Source: Ignelater luminosus
Taxonomy: Eukaryota > Arthropoda > Insecta > Coleoptera > Elateridae
Direction of reading: 5' to 3'
DNA: 64,000 nt
Assembly (NCBI GenBank): GCA_011009095.1
Contig: VTPC01002353.1
Coordinates: 62,001-126,000 of the forward strand
The notes under the pieces are model-generated. The model ran no database searches. It saw nothing but the letters and a program-made list of their open reading frames with translations, and was not told where the DNA came from. Every line of letters begins with the position of its first letter. Within the stretch, counting starts at the first letter, position 1. Of the stretch, positions 13,930 to 25,064 are shown piece after piece. Made by a program: the position numbers and the translations under genes.

Positions 13930-14446
13930 AACATAGATACCCTAGTATTGTATCTAGATGTAGCTACTGGTATCTTAACAATTCTTGATCTAGATAGAAG
14001 TAATAGATAATTTAACATCATAGTATTTAGATATAGATAAGATATTGGCTTGAAAATTATATCTAACTATCACCCAAGTAGTAGACAGATAGAAAGAAAA
14101 GGTAACATATTAGAAAAGTTGTTTTTTGAAGCTCATTTTGTTTTTGTTTTCTAAATTCTCAGTTGAACAGAAACTTTAAAAATAAAATATATTCAGAGAT
14201 TTTTGTACAATACTTATAAATTTAGATTTCTATTTCAAAGTATAATAGTATCTCAAAAAGTATCTTTAACTGTTTTATATCTTAATACTTGATGAAAGTA
14301 TAGGGAGACTGATATCTAGATATAGAAAATAAATATTTAATTCATTTGGTATCTGAATATTGAGTAAGATGCCATACTTATATAGTATCTAGATAGCATC
14401 TAAGATACTCTTTATCTAGATACTGTACTGTGATTCAAAAGTAGCA
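13930..14446. repeat. TATCTAGATA-rich element, ends uncertain
   Basis: The stretch carries many copies of the self-complementary word TATCTAGATA and its variants (near 13950, 13985, 14025, 14300, 14385 and 14415). Candidate ends are CAGTAGTTGAACATAGATAC at left and an inverted, poorly matching CTGCTACTTTTGAATCA at right. The architecture resembles the hAT MITE at 13109, but I cannot see a clean target duplication. Confidence 0.5.
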
Positions 14447-14562
14447 GTTTCATCTACCTCTATAAATGAACACCTCCAGACCAGACAGATCACAAGATTT
14501 CATTTCTTCTCGATTGCCGTAAAGTGATTTAGGGAGGGCAAACGTATAGCATCAGCTTAACC

Positions 14563-14966
14563 CATATAGCACACGAACATCTTATAGATGTCCATTGGAC
14601 GTCCAAATTTCTGCGGATGGATGTCCAGTGGACGTCCGTTTGTCACAACTTTGGACATCCTACGGACGTCCGTTACTGGACGTAATTTGTACATTTTTTT
14701 GTACGTAATTTGGGCATAATTCGGACAATTCTTGGACATAATTCGGACGATTCTTGAACATACATAATTCGGACGATGTTTAGACATAATGTGGACGACC
14801 TTTGGGCATAATTTGGACGGTTTTGGATGACAAATATATGTCCATCAACGGTCGTCCAGTGGACGTTCAGACACGGACGTCCAATGGATGTCCAATTTAC
14901 ATCCATGGACGTCGGGACGAAATTTGGATGACGAATAGACGTCCAATGGACGCCCGGTGCTATATG
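14563..14966. mobile_element. 404-bp MITE built of GGACGTCC words, with CATATAGCAC ends
   Basis: The left end is CATATAGCAC and the right end GTGCTATATG is its exact inverse. Both arms hold repeated GGACGTCC/TGGACGTCCA motifs in both orientations. The centre (about 14715-14815) is a short tandem array of roughly 22-24-bp units of the type CATAATTCGGACGATTCTTG. The small frames at 14557-15059 are translations of these repeats, not genes. Confidence 0.8.
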
Positions 14967-15474
14967 AGAAGTTATTTTTGGGACCAGTCAAAGCCCTTGT
15001 GGAAAGAGAACAGAAGTATCATAATTTCCATAATCACAGAGTTCAGTATACTTACCTAATAAAGTTAGGAAACGGGAATTATATAGTGTAACGAAGTTAC
15101 GTTTATTTTAATTATAGTTCACCGATAGTAGGTATTACATATTTAATTTATCACATATTGTTTGTTATGTGTACCGATAACCGTTTATATTTTAGTGTAG
15201 AATCCTGTTTATTTACCATTCACCGTCTGTTCTAAGTTATTACATACCGTAGGAGTTTGAATTGCTTTTTGGCATATAATTTATTAAGCACCGATAATAT
15301 TTTTTAGTTTGTAAGTATTTCGTTTAATACCTATTTCAACTCAACATTTCATTTTAGTAAAATTCATTAAATAGTGACATTTCCGTTTAATTTAATTTAA
15401 GTTAATGAATGATAATAAGTATTGAAGGAATGTAAACCTGTAATTACTAATTAATTATGCTTATACCCCTTATA

Positions 15475-15700
15475 TAGATTGAGAAAGTACCTGTATTTGG
15501 AAAAGCAGCTGTACTTGTACTTGAATATACTGCGTCAGATGTATTTAAGTACCAAGTACAAGTACTAATCAAACTTTGGATTTATAAGTACAAGTACAAA
15601 GTACATTACCGATAGAATGTACTTAAGTACAACTACAAGTACAAAAAAGGATTTATTTACGGTTTTTCAAGTACATTTGTGATGTACTTACCCAGCTCTG
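15475..15700. repeat. AAGTACAAGTAC-rich miniature element
   Basis: The right end is GTACTTACCCAGCTCTG. The left end TAGATTGAGAAAGTAC is a weak inverse of it. The interior is built of AAGTAC/GTACTT words, for example TACAAGTACAAAGTAC. This matches the style of hAT MITEs with palindromic subterminal repeats. The left terminus is eroded and no target duplication is clear. Confidence 0.6.
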
Positions 15701-15754
15701 GTACATATACAGTAATAAAACAAAAAACTGTCACATTCTGCCTTAAAATAATAA

Positions 15755-16330
15755 AATGTTTTCTCAAGAACATAAGAGTTTTTATGATATTTATGGAAAT
15801 TGTCAACGTTTAGAAAATGGTGAGTGACTTATGTTTTAAATGAGTTTCGTGAAAATTATCCTGAAGTGGCAGTGGTTGATGATAATTTCTTCCATCAATT
15901 TGCAGCGTACTGTTGCAGTTTTAAACAAACCGGTAGTGTAGGTCATAGAAAGGGAACCGGTAGAAAACGAGTTCGAACTGATATCATTGAACAAGTAATA
16001 GCTCGAGTGGAGGATGAACCAAAGTTGTCATTTCGGAAACTATCGCAAGAATCCAATCTTAGTTGCGGTACATGTCAATCCATTTTAAAAAAGATTTGGA
16101 TATGTTTCTCTATAAAGTATATATAGTTTCAAGAACTCTTGCCACCAGATTACAATACAAAAGTTGCGTACTGTAGCTGATGATAACACTTTAGATTTGA
16201 TGTTCTTCTCAGAAGAGTTATGGTTTTATTTATCTGGATATCTACTCACAAATAATGAAAATCCTAATTTTATCAGAGAAACTCCCTTCTATTGCCCTAA
16301 GATTGTACACGTTCTGAAAAGGACGAATGT
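15755..16330 (+). pseudogene. Transposase relic of the DUF4817/DDE (IS630-like) type
   Basis: Translation fragments follow the layout of these insect DDE transposases: an N-terminal FSQEHKSFYDIYGNCQRLEN piece with a frameshift after it, then YVLNEFRENYPEVAV, a basic linker FKQTGSVGHRKGTGRKRVRT, a helix-turn-helix stretch with LSFRKLSQESNLSCGTCQSI, and then in another frame MFFSEELWFYLSGY with a following FIRETPFYC. The last part corresponds to the region around a catalytic aspartate (usually FSDEAWFHLSGY). Here D is replaced by E and E by L, so catalysis would be lost even without the frameshifts. The segment between the helix-turn-helix and the catalytic region is shortened. The C-terminal part is not recognisable after about 16330. 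Confidence 0.8.
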
Positions 16331-16458
16331 TGAGTTTTGTCTTCGCAAACAATTTGTACGTGCATTGGACGCATTTACGTGTTCGGGACGGTCATATCAT
16401 ACTTATTTGTATCATACTTATGCCGATACTTATCCACTTAGAGCAATTCTTTGCTTAC

Positions 16459-17249
16459 GCTGTCGGAACAGTGTAAAGACTCCGACCGGTAAAAAGACCG
16501 AGCGCTTCGCGCTATAAAAGACAGTTCCATTCGCCTTTTAATGGGAACAACCCACCAGAATAGAAACAATATCTACCTTTGTAGAACACCGGACCCAATT
16601 TCGCCCATAGGGCACTTAATCTGATCTGGTGATAACCTGCTTGGTTGACACACTGTTTGGCACGCACTCCGTTGAGTTTAGTGATTAGTAGTGTGTCCCT
16701 TTGTAAACTGTTTGTATATATGTTTCGTGCTTTAGTAGAATAGACGCACTAGTACCCTTTGTCAGTTTTATTACTGAAGATTTGCCTGTTCTAAGGGCCG
16801 TCTGACACGGTGTTAAATTTGACGTCAAAATTAAAATCTGACATTGTTGCATACAACACATTTAACGTCAAAACTGTATTTAAAAATTTGATAAGGGAAT
16901 ATTGAGAAGATGTTTTAAATATCGTGTTAATTCTGCGTAGAAAAAACATGTTTGTAATATTTCTTTATCAAATTTTTAAATGCAGTTTTGACGTTAAATG
17001 TGCTGTATGCAACGATGCCAGATTTCAATGACGAAATTGTAGTCAATTTTGACGTCAAATTTAACACCGTGTCAGACGGCCCTAAGTCTATTTCAGCCGT
17101 TCAACTCCTGGATTACCAACGCAGCTCCAAGGACGAGGCGGAGGAGTAAACCCTTTAACAAATCTAGCACCTGAGATCGTACCGTCATCACCGCTTCAAA
17201 AAAATACTCCACAGTAGAGTTGACGACTGTTCGGGTTTGCGTGTTAACA
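16459..17249 (+). mobile_element. Candidate LTR-retrotransposon LTR with a MITE inserted in it
   Basis: The interval starts TGTCGGAACAGTG and ends GTGTTAACA, giving TG...CA boundaries. A TATA-box-like CTATAAAAGACAG lies near 16513. Immediately after the end comes TTTGGTGTCCGGTTTGGAT, which resembles the primer-binding site and following spacer of Gypsy-type elements. Without the 288-bp Harbinger MITE and its duplication the LTR would be about 500 bp. A second LTR is not in the window, so this is a fragment or a misread; an alternative left boundary is near 16642-16654. No convincing gag follows: the 95-codon minus frame at 17093-17380 is antisense to it. Confidence 0.42.
16795..17082. mobile_element. 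Harbinger-type MITE, 288 bp, TAA target duplication
   Basis: Starts GGGCCGTCTGACACGGTG and ends CACCGTGTCAGACGGCCC, a perfect inverse. The arms continue through TTAAATTTGACGTCAAAATT-type sequence and a second matching block with AAATTTGATAAGG near the centre. TAA flanks both sides (16792-16794, 17083-17085), and 3-bp TAA/TTA duplications typify PIF/Harbinger. The high arm identity suggests a comparatively young insertion. Confidence 0.92.
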
Positions 17250-19344
17250 TTTGGTGTCCGGTTTGGATTGTGTAAATGCTCGAGCGAGAGAGAATTAATA
17301 ATTGATTTGTCTAGGACTTTGAGAGAACATATGGTCGACTGATTTGACTTACAACTAATCAGTAGCGCATACGTCAGCATAGTCCTCAGTTTATTCCGTT
17401 TATTTCACTTCTCGATGTTCTCTCTTCAATGTAATACATGGTAATACACATTCCATAAGCGCTGGCGCTATAGTAAATTTAAAATTTGGTGTTGTTGCCG
17501 AGGTTTGGGATCAAAAGTTAATTACAAACAACTTTAAAGAGTAACTTAATAGATGTTGACGGTTATGGTTTTAAGAATATCAGTACTAATTAGATCTAAC
17601 GGCAAAGTGACGATATTCGACTTAATTTTTAAATTCATGAAAAATATACAATACTTTACGGTTTTCAAGGCTTTGAAAAAACAAGTTCTGCATGTTACAT
17701 TTCTAACATATATATAAGTCGAAAAATAAATGTGAAGATAAAAAAACTTCATGCACACCTAATTCAGTAATTCTAGAATATCTGAGTATTCTTCACAAGC
17801 TAGAATAGCAAACTATTATTACATTCTATTATTCAAAAAGTATAATCAGTAGAAACCTGATACATTTCTTTCCAAAAAAAAAAGTATTCGTTGTGCTATT
17901 GAGCACCAGTCGGCAAACGTATTATAAAAGAAATAATTATCAAAAATTCCCCTTTGAGAATTACTTTTTATAAACAGACTGTATTACATTGATTGTTCAA
18001 CTTGAGACTTCATGAGATCTACTCAGCTGCCAATAAGTAGCTTGCTCATAGTTTAAAAAAATAAAAAGTCTGAACTGAAAATAAGAGTATCTAGCACAGT
18101 AAAAACAGCAAAACTTTTCTAAAGAATGGTGATTTTGAAAAACCTCAGCTCTGCATTTCAATAAATTTTGAAGCTAAAAGCTCATTCTCAAGCAAATTTT
18201 AGATACCAGACATTAATAAATCACTACTTTATTTATAAAAAGAGAGCTTGAGAAAGAAAGATACTGAAAACACTCCACAGGCGCGTCGCGCTGTAGACGC
18301 AATTTCTTCCCCTTTCTTCATATTATTAATTCACTTGAAGCTTGAAATGATACTGTTTGATATTATTTAAATGACAATGCAATTGATGAATTTGTCAAGA
18401 AAAACAGAAGAATTTAGTTACCTTATGAATAAATATCAAAAGATTAATAAATTGCTTCTACAGCATGACATGCCTGTAGCAGTACATAACCTTACTTATT
18501 TGACATAAAATATACCAGCTTTTGTTCTCTACCTAATGCTGCTCGTAAAGATCGACTGACAGAACTGTTGTTATCATTCGTCCAGCAAAAGGAGAAAGTA
18601 TCCTACTTTTTTTTTCCTTATATTTCTATCAGACTGGCTTTTTAATTATTTTCAGCTTAGAAATTTTAGCACATTAACATCAACGACTGCAAGTACAATA
18701 TTGGAAATAATGCTCTGTTGTATCAGTATCATGCAAACTGCAGCCATAGGCATTAAAAAAGGATGAAACTACATGATGAGACCATGTGCTTCTGCACTTC
18801 AAATGAAAATAAAACTAAAGTTCTGCTCCATGCTTGTTTGATTGTGCTGTGCATGATGCACCTTGTTCAGCATTTAATCAACAATTAGAATTCATTGGAA
18901 TTTTCTTGTTGATGTTTTTAAGAACAATTGTGTCCTCCATTTTGACAAAAAATCTTTTTTTTTTCTTGTTTCAGGTTCTGGGCAGATAGGTAACCTTAGG
19001 TGAGAGCTTAACAGTCTAGTTTTTATGATCGTTATATTTGATGAATATTTTTTCCCAGCTTGTATCCCAAATAATTAATATAGAGAAAAAGAGAAATAAA
19101 ACTTTAATTATTTATTTAGAAACAATTAATATAAAAATAAAACACAAAATCATCTTTTTAGTATAATAAAGGCACATGAAAATCACAGAGTAATGAATAA
19201 TTAACTAATGCCTTATGTACGTGTACTGATTCCAATTGATAACATTTAATTTGTGTGGCTGCTTTATAAAACTAGAAATGCTGTATCTCTTAAAGCAAAC
19301 ATCAGAGAACAAAATGTCATGAGACTATCCAACTCGTTTTACAT
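17250..19344. other. No gene supported
   Basis: The stretch contains AT-rich sequence without paired repeats. One short frame near 18515-18596 (plus) reads KDRLTELLLSFVQQKEK after a CCAG and before a weak GTATCC donor. It could be an exon, but nothing adjoining supports it. Confidence 0.4.
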
Positions 19345-19744
19345 NNNNNNNNNNNNNNNNNNNNNNNNNNNNNNNNNNNNNNNNNNNNNNNNNNNNNNNN
19401 NNNNNNNNNNNNNNNNNNNNNNNNNNNNNNNNNNNNNNNNNNNNNNNNNNNNNNNNNNNNNNNNNNNNNNNNNNNNNNNNNNNNNNNNNNNNNNNNNNNN
19501 NNNNNNNNNNNNNNNNNNNNNNNNNNNNNNNNNNNNNNNNNNNNNNNNNNNNNNNNNNNNNNNNNNNNNNNNNNNNNNNNNNNNNNNNNNNNNNNNNNNN
19601 NNNNNNNNNNNNNNNNNNNNNNNNNNNNNNNNNNNNNNNNNNNNNNNNNNNNNNNNNNNNNNNNNNNNNNNNNNNNNNNNNNNNNNNNNNNNNNNNNNNN
19701 NNNNNNNNNNNNNNNNNNNNNNNNNNNNNNNNNNNNNNNNNNNN
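19345..19744. other. Assembly gap (400 N)
   Basis: Exactly 400 unknown bases. The flanks do not match each other, and frames crossing it are artefacts. Confidence 1.
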
Positions 19745-20052
19745 AAAAATGCATTGCCTTAATCAAATTTTAATTTCACAGAAGATACTGGGTAAAATAT
19801 TCATTCACATCCCCCCCCCCCCAAATGCAGGTAAGTGATGTAGAAATGCCAGGTTAGATTATAAATCTGTTTATACTCTAAATTGGGTGCTACAGATGCT
19901 ATTTAATATGATATCATTTTTTAACATTTCTTGCAGCTTTCGTTTGTTCAATGCTATTTAAGTACATATGAAGTTGATGTTATGCCTAGCATTTGTGATA
20001 TAACTTTAAATTGCAGCAATGAGTCATTCTCTTTTTAACATAAAAGAATCTT

Positions 20053-20322
20053 CACAGATTAAATAAAGGTCAAATATTTCGCTTCGACAAATTCGTGGAT
20101 TCTATTGCTCGCTCTCTCTCTCTCTCTCTCAAAGCAACTCCCAAAGCTTGCTATTTTGACATGTACTGCGCAAGCAACACAGCGTGTTATTCACTTTTCA
20201 TAAAACGCGCGTAAAAGAGTAGGCGTGGTTAACTCCCAGAGCTGCAAATGTAAATGTGCAGACAAAAAATGGGAACATTGATGGAATAGGGAGTGAAATA
20301 TCTGACCTTTATTTAATCTGTG
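20053..20322. mobile_element. 270-bp MITE with CACAGATTAAATAAAGGTC ends
   Basis: The left arm CACAGATTAAATAAAGGTCA pairs with the right arm, the inverse of CACAGATTAAATAAAGGTCA, with one difference further in. Similar words outside each end (GAATCTT before, GAATCCT after) may be a target duplication with one change. The element contains a CT microsatellite at about 20109-20130 and no coding frame. Confidence 0.8.
20109..20130. repeat. (CT)n microsatellite
   Basis: About ten CT units, inside the 20053-20322 element. Confidence 0.9.
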
Positions 20323-20333
20323 GAATCCTCAGA

Positions 20334-20661
20334 CAGTGTTGCCAATATTTTATCTTATAGAAGCCCCAGTTCCGTTTCGTCAAAGCGCCAATTCAAATCT
20401 CGGTAAAATTTTCATTTCAACATCACATATATCCTCAGTTCGTTTACGAGAGAGCACCACCGTCGAATACCAGTTCGAATTGCACATATATTAAGATTCC
20501 CTGTAGAACCTGTATTGCTGAGATGCAATAATAATTATTACATTTAAAGTCAAACAGATCTAAACTTAAACAATTTTTAAGCGCCAACAAGAACTTTTGC
20601 GCGCCATGATTATGCCGCAAAACGCCAATTTGGCGGAAAATCGCCATTGTTGGCAACACTG
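20334..20661. mobile_element. hAT-type MITE, 328 bp, 8-bp duplication with one mismatch
   Basis: Ends CAGTGTTGCCAA and TTGGCAACACTG are exact inverses and fit the hAT terminal consensus (CAGTG). The flanks TCCTCAGA (20326-20333) and TCTTCAGA (20662-20669) differ at one position. The minus frame 20444-20659 lies wholly within the element and is not a gene. Its left duplication starts only 4 bp after the neighbouring MITE ends. Confidence 0.88.
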
Positions 20662-20669
20662 TCTTCAGA

Positions 20670-22065
20670 TATTGAAATACTTTGACTATCGTTATAATAC
20701 ATCAATTCTTGAGTGGTCCCTCTCCATATACCGGCACATATTTATCACTTCATAATCATCAATTATGATTAAAAATACAAAATACTAGAGAACAACTTAC
20801 AAAGTATAACAAAATTTGCAGTTACAATGGAGTCACATATAAGATGGATTTTATAAGCAAATAGCGGCAGAAATTAGTTGATGTGTCATGTTAAGAGCTG
20901 GCGATGTAATCGCATCAGTGCTGCAACCTACTCTAAGATATGTGTGCATGTAAAGTGTACACAGGTAAAGGATGTTGAGACCCACTGATAAACAAATTGT
21001 TTTGCATGAAGTATGCCACTATCTTACAAAGATTGCATATCTATGATCATCCAGCCAAGTAATATCAACAAGCACACCTGCAGTCAAGTATAGGGGCAAC
21101 TTTACTACATCAACTATGATACCGCTCTTTGTTCATAAGCATAACACAACGTTCTCATATTATTTTGTATCTCTTACAAAACTATATACCTAATACTGTC
21201 TAATTACACTGCTCGGCATGGGTTTTATTGTTTGAATTTCTTGTGTCTTCAGTGTACTTTCCCTAATTGTTAAAGAAAAATGTTTCAAGCAAGCATTAAA
21301 GTTTTACAAATATACATATAGGGTAGCGATCATTATCGGTTGGTATTGAATTTTTTAGAAAATTCTATAATTATCAATTATCATTACAATTCTATTCTTA
21401 TTTTAAAATCAAAATTTTCACAATCTTAAGGTTAGTTGCTAATAACTAGTGAGGTATTTGAGGTAGGTATGAAAACCATCCCTTTGCTCTCTTTAGGTAG
21501 TTGCTTTTATAACATTATAGAGTGACAACCTACACATTATTGGTAACAGTGGTGTTTTCAAATATGTCTATGCGTGCAAAATAATAACCAGAAGTCCAAA
21601 AAATATTTTAGGTTTTCATTATTAGTATTTTTGCTACTTTTGAGAAGAAACTTTTCATTTTTATTTCAGGATGTTGTGATGTTTCCACAAGTTTTTTGGT
21701 GTGAAAAATTCAAGTCTGTCATTCTTTTTACTTTGAGAAAATTTTAAACCATATTTCTTGACCAAAAAAACACATTTTTCAGCATTTGAAGCAGATTTTT
21801 GATGAATATATTTTCTTTAGATTCAACACAAAGAAATTGTATACAGAGATTGCATGACTTTTGACGTTTTTCAGTTGTACAGGGAAGCAAAGGAAAAAAA
21901 TAACAAAAATACTATTAAGGAAATAAAACATTTTTTCAGCACCTCCAGGGCACCCAAATACATGTCAGCTCATTTACCCGCTAGAGGCGGTAGTTAACTT
22001 TTTTTTTCTTAGTTGGCATAATACATTTTTTGATTATTAAAAAGAGGAGTTACTTATCAATTCTA
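20670..22065. other. No gene seen
   Basis: No frame with protein-like composition, no paired inverted repeats and no RNA gene recognised. Confidence 0.45.
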
Positions 22066-22309
22066 CAATTGAAGCGGTCATTGTTAAAAGGGATATGTAA
22101 CAAAAATCAAATTGTTGGTAAAGTTAAAAAAACTGCCTAACAAAAAAAGAAGGAAATTTTTTATGACTTTAGTGATGACAGTTTTCTTTTGACTTTTCTA
22201 CAAATTGATTTTACCGCTCTATGTTAAAAAAAAGAAAAGAATTTACCAATGCTTTACAGCAATTTGAAATTTTGCACAAACCCCCTTTCAAAAATGACCG
22301 CTTCAATTC
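22066..22309. repeat. 244-bp inverted repeat with AATTGAAGCGGTCATT arms
   Basis: AATTGAAGCGGTCATTGTT (about 22068-22086) and its inverse near 22289-22307 differ at about one position. Further matches occur inside (CAAATTG and TTGGTAAA words). It could be a MITE or a structured 3' region of the small frame just to its right, which is read on the minus strand and stops at 22392. Confidence 0.65.
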
Positions 22310-22391
22310 TTTCTGTGAGAATGTATTAAGCAACAAGTTTATGCTCCATTATATGTAATGCACTGTTCAGTTCCATGCTGTTCATAACATG

Positions 22392-22610
22392 TTAGAAGTA
22401 ATTTCTTGACATGTCTGGCCGATTCAACTCTTCTAGAATTGCCAGAATAGCCTGGACTTGTTGCTCGATACATTCCCACATAAAGCAATCTAGAATTGAT
22501 AATCCAAGTAATCCAAATGACCAAAGGATATGGGAACCATTTGCTATTCAGGAATTTTCAAATATGAGATTTAAGATGTCCCCAACATTTCTTCTTTTAT
22601 GAGGAGACAT
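22392..22610 (-). pseudogene. Candidate small membrane-protein gene, one in-frame TGA
   Basis: A 72-codon frame runs from ATG (22610-22608), which has an in-frame TAA shortly upstream, to TAA at 22394-22392. It is interrupted only by a TGA at codon 21 (22550-22548). Before it the peptide is basic and ordinary (MSPHKRRNVGDILNLIFENS). After it comes IANGSHILWSFGLLGLSILD, a probable membrane segment at about residues 27-42, and then WECIEQQVQAILAILEEL, an amphipathic helix. Both halves are in one frame and look protein-like. I do not recognise the family. Possibilities are a recently broken gene, a base error, stop readthrough (a selenocysteine is conceivable but unsupported), or two exons: a weak acceptor AATAG lies just after the TGA. 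The overlapping frames of 61-63 codons in other phases are shadows. Confidence 0.35.
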
Positions 22611-25064
22611 GCTATCTTGTTAAAACCGTAGTTCATACCTAATTGCCAGCGGTATCTTCTAGATAATCATTAGATATCTAGTCTATTGTTTATTTTGTTA
22701 TATGATAATATTAACCTTGTTCAAATAAATATTTGTTTATCTCAGAGATTTTATCATGTAAGAGTAGGATATTTTTACATATCCAGAAAAAGAAAGAAAG
22801 TTTCTATTTAAAAGAAAAACAAAAAGTGTACTATGCCATTTAAGAGAAAAAAAGTTGACTACTACCCCCTAGCAGAAAAGCTCAATATCGAAATTTTAGG
22901 TTTACAGGCTAGTTGGCTGATTAGCATTCATCTCTTATTAAAGGTTTAAGTTCTATCTATTTCTATTAACAAAGATACAGATTTGTCCCTGTTTGAATAA
23001 ACACGCATTGTTAAGTAATCTTAGGTGATAGAAAAAAAAAACAATACCATATTTGCAATTAGGAGGTAGTACTACCACTGTGACACATCATTTCATTCGA
23101 TAGATAAACAAAAAGTTAAGATTTGCAAAGCAGTGTTATCACTAACTGTATTGTCAGTCTTTTAATATAACATTACAAAAGAAAAACGTTATTCTTAAAT
23201 GCTCATATTTCTTAACGAAGACTTAACCATAAAATGCACAGCAAAACATTGAATTATTCACAAGCCTTCGAATAAAAATCATACAAAAGAATGTTTTTTA
23301 TATCACAATAAAACAAAAATTCTATTCTAAGTATAAAGTTGAAAGTAAGAATAAAAATCTGCCAAAATTCACCACTGCTAGATTTTCTTAAGAAAATTGA
23401 TCTTTAGAAACTGGAAATGAAACATGCAATATCTAAAAGCAAAATATTAAATAGTGATGACATAAAATAGTGTAATGGGAAAAATAAAACATTACAATGT
23501 TGACATGGTGCATGGGTGATTTTGCATCATGCAAGCAACTCCACACTTCCGTGTTGAAATATGAAGAATATTCATGTTTCAGTTTTAATGTTCTTGCTCA
23601 TTTTAAGTACTGGATATGATATTTAAGATATCCACAGCTTTAAATAAGCAAATACTAATGTACAGAGTGATCAAAAAAAGACCATAATTGGCACGAAAAT
23701 AAAAACATGTTGGGTTTCTTATGCATACTGATATGCACATACCAAATTTTAGCATTACTGGACATTAAGGTTCATAAATAATAGTATGCTGGTATTTGAA
23801 AATGATTTCAATTTGATTTCACCGATTTTTACATCATTAAAAATTGAAGATTTAACAACTTAACCTTAAATTATGAATACTGACAGGTGTCAATAGAACT
23901 CTATTTTTTTGGTTATGTTTATAACTTTCATTCCTAGAAATATTTTTGTAGGTTGTAATAGGTCTACACTTAATTGTTATTGAGCATTGCTGCAAACATC
24001 AATTTAGAAACGTAGTTATCAATTCCAACTGCTCTGGTATGAATGTCGTGTTATGTAATGTTGACATTTGAATACCCCTGCAGATAACTCAAATACATGT
24101 GTTGCCAAAAAATGCTTAAATGAAAAATAACACGATTTTAGAAACAGCAAGAAACTTACTAAAATTATTAATTACAAAGTGATTGCAAAAACTATGAAAT
24201 CTGATTTTCGTTATCTCCTAAACAAAATTTCAAAAGTTATTTTTATGGTAAGACATAATAACTTATGTTTTGTTGCACAATACTAGACAAAACATTGAAA
24301 ATGATTGGGACCAGTGCAGACATGCTAATGAGACAACTTTCCTTAGGCGCTGCACAATAGCCAAACTGACAATTAAAATTGACATTAAATGTACCACGTT
24401 CCACCTTGTTTAATACGCAAAGGTGTCTTAAGAAATTCTGTCATACCTTAATGCCAGCCCTGACAATGATAGTTCATAAGATGTGCTTTGATTTATGCCA
24501 TATGTTTTCTAATTCAAAGCTTACTTTAATTAGGATCTTGTTTGATCACTCCTTATTATTCACCCATCCGGTAAATATAACATATTTTAACATAAAAACG
24601 GCTGGTCCTATTTACTCTTTAGGGTGATGTCATTATTTCTGTTTCAATGGCAAAACAATATAATTTCTTCAAAATTGGCAGTTTTAATTCTTAACCTTAA
24701 ACTTCAAAATTGTCAAAATCTAAAAATCTATAACAAAACAATCACATGTAACAGTATAATAATGACAGGGGAGATTAGGGCTCAGTGGCCACAGGAGCAC
24801 AATGGTCACTTTCCTCTAACCTCACAATTTAACTATAATTACAATTATTGTGCGAATAATTAATATTTACAAATAACTCAACAATATTTCTAAACAAGCA
24901 AGTTAAATCTTCATAAATGATCTGCTACTTCAATGATAAATAATAATTATTATAATTTCAGGTATCTCTAAAAGTTATTTGTCAATGCAAGATACCTTAA
25001 TAACTTCCATTAGAATATGTTTCATTTCTTAATAGGAAGCTAACTACAAATAAATCTATTAACA
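22611..25064. other. No gene seen; includes 3' flank of the 604-residue protein gene
   Basis: AT-rich. The frames at 24379-24627 and 24624-24863 have no domain. A single transposon-like end (ACAGAGTGATCAAAAAAAG, near 23661) has no partner. The right edge should hold the 3' UTR of the gene at 25065-26946, but I cannot fix a poly-A signal. Confidence 0.4.

Noticed and set aside
18515-18596. Possible exon encoding KDRLTELLLSFVQQKEK
   Set aside because: Weak donor, no partner exons, no recognised family.
19253-19766. Frames crossing the first gap
   Set aside because: Most codons are unknown bases; nothing supports coding on either side.
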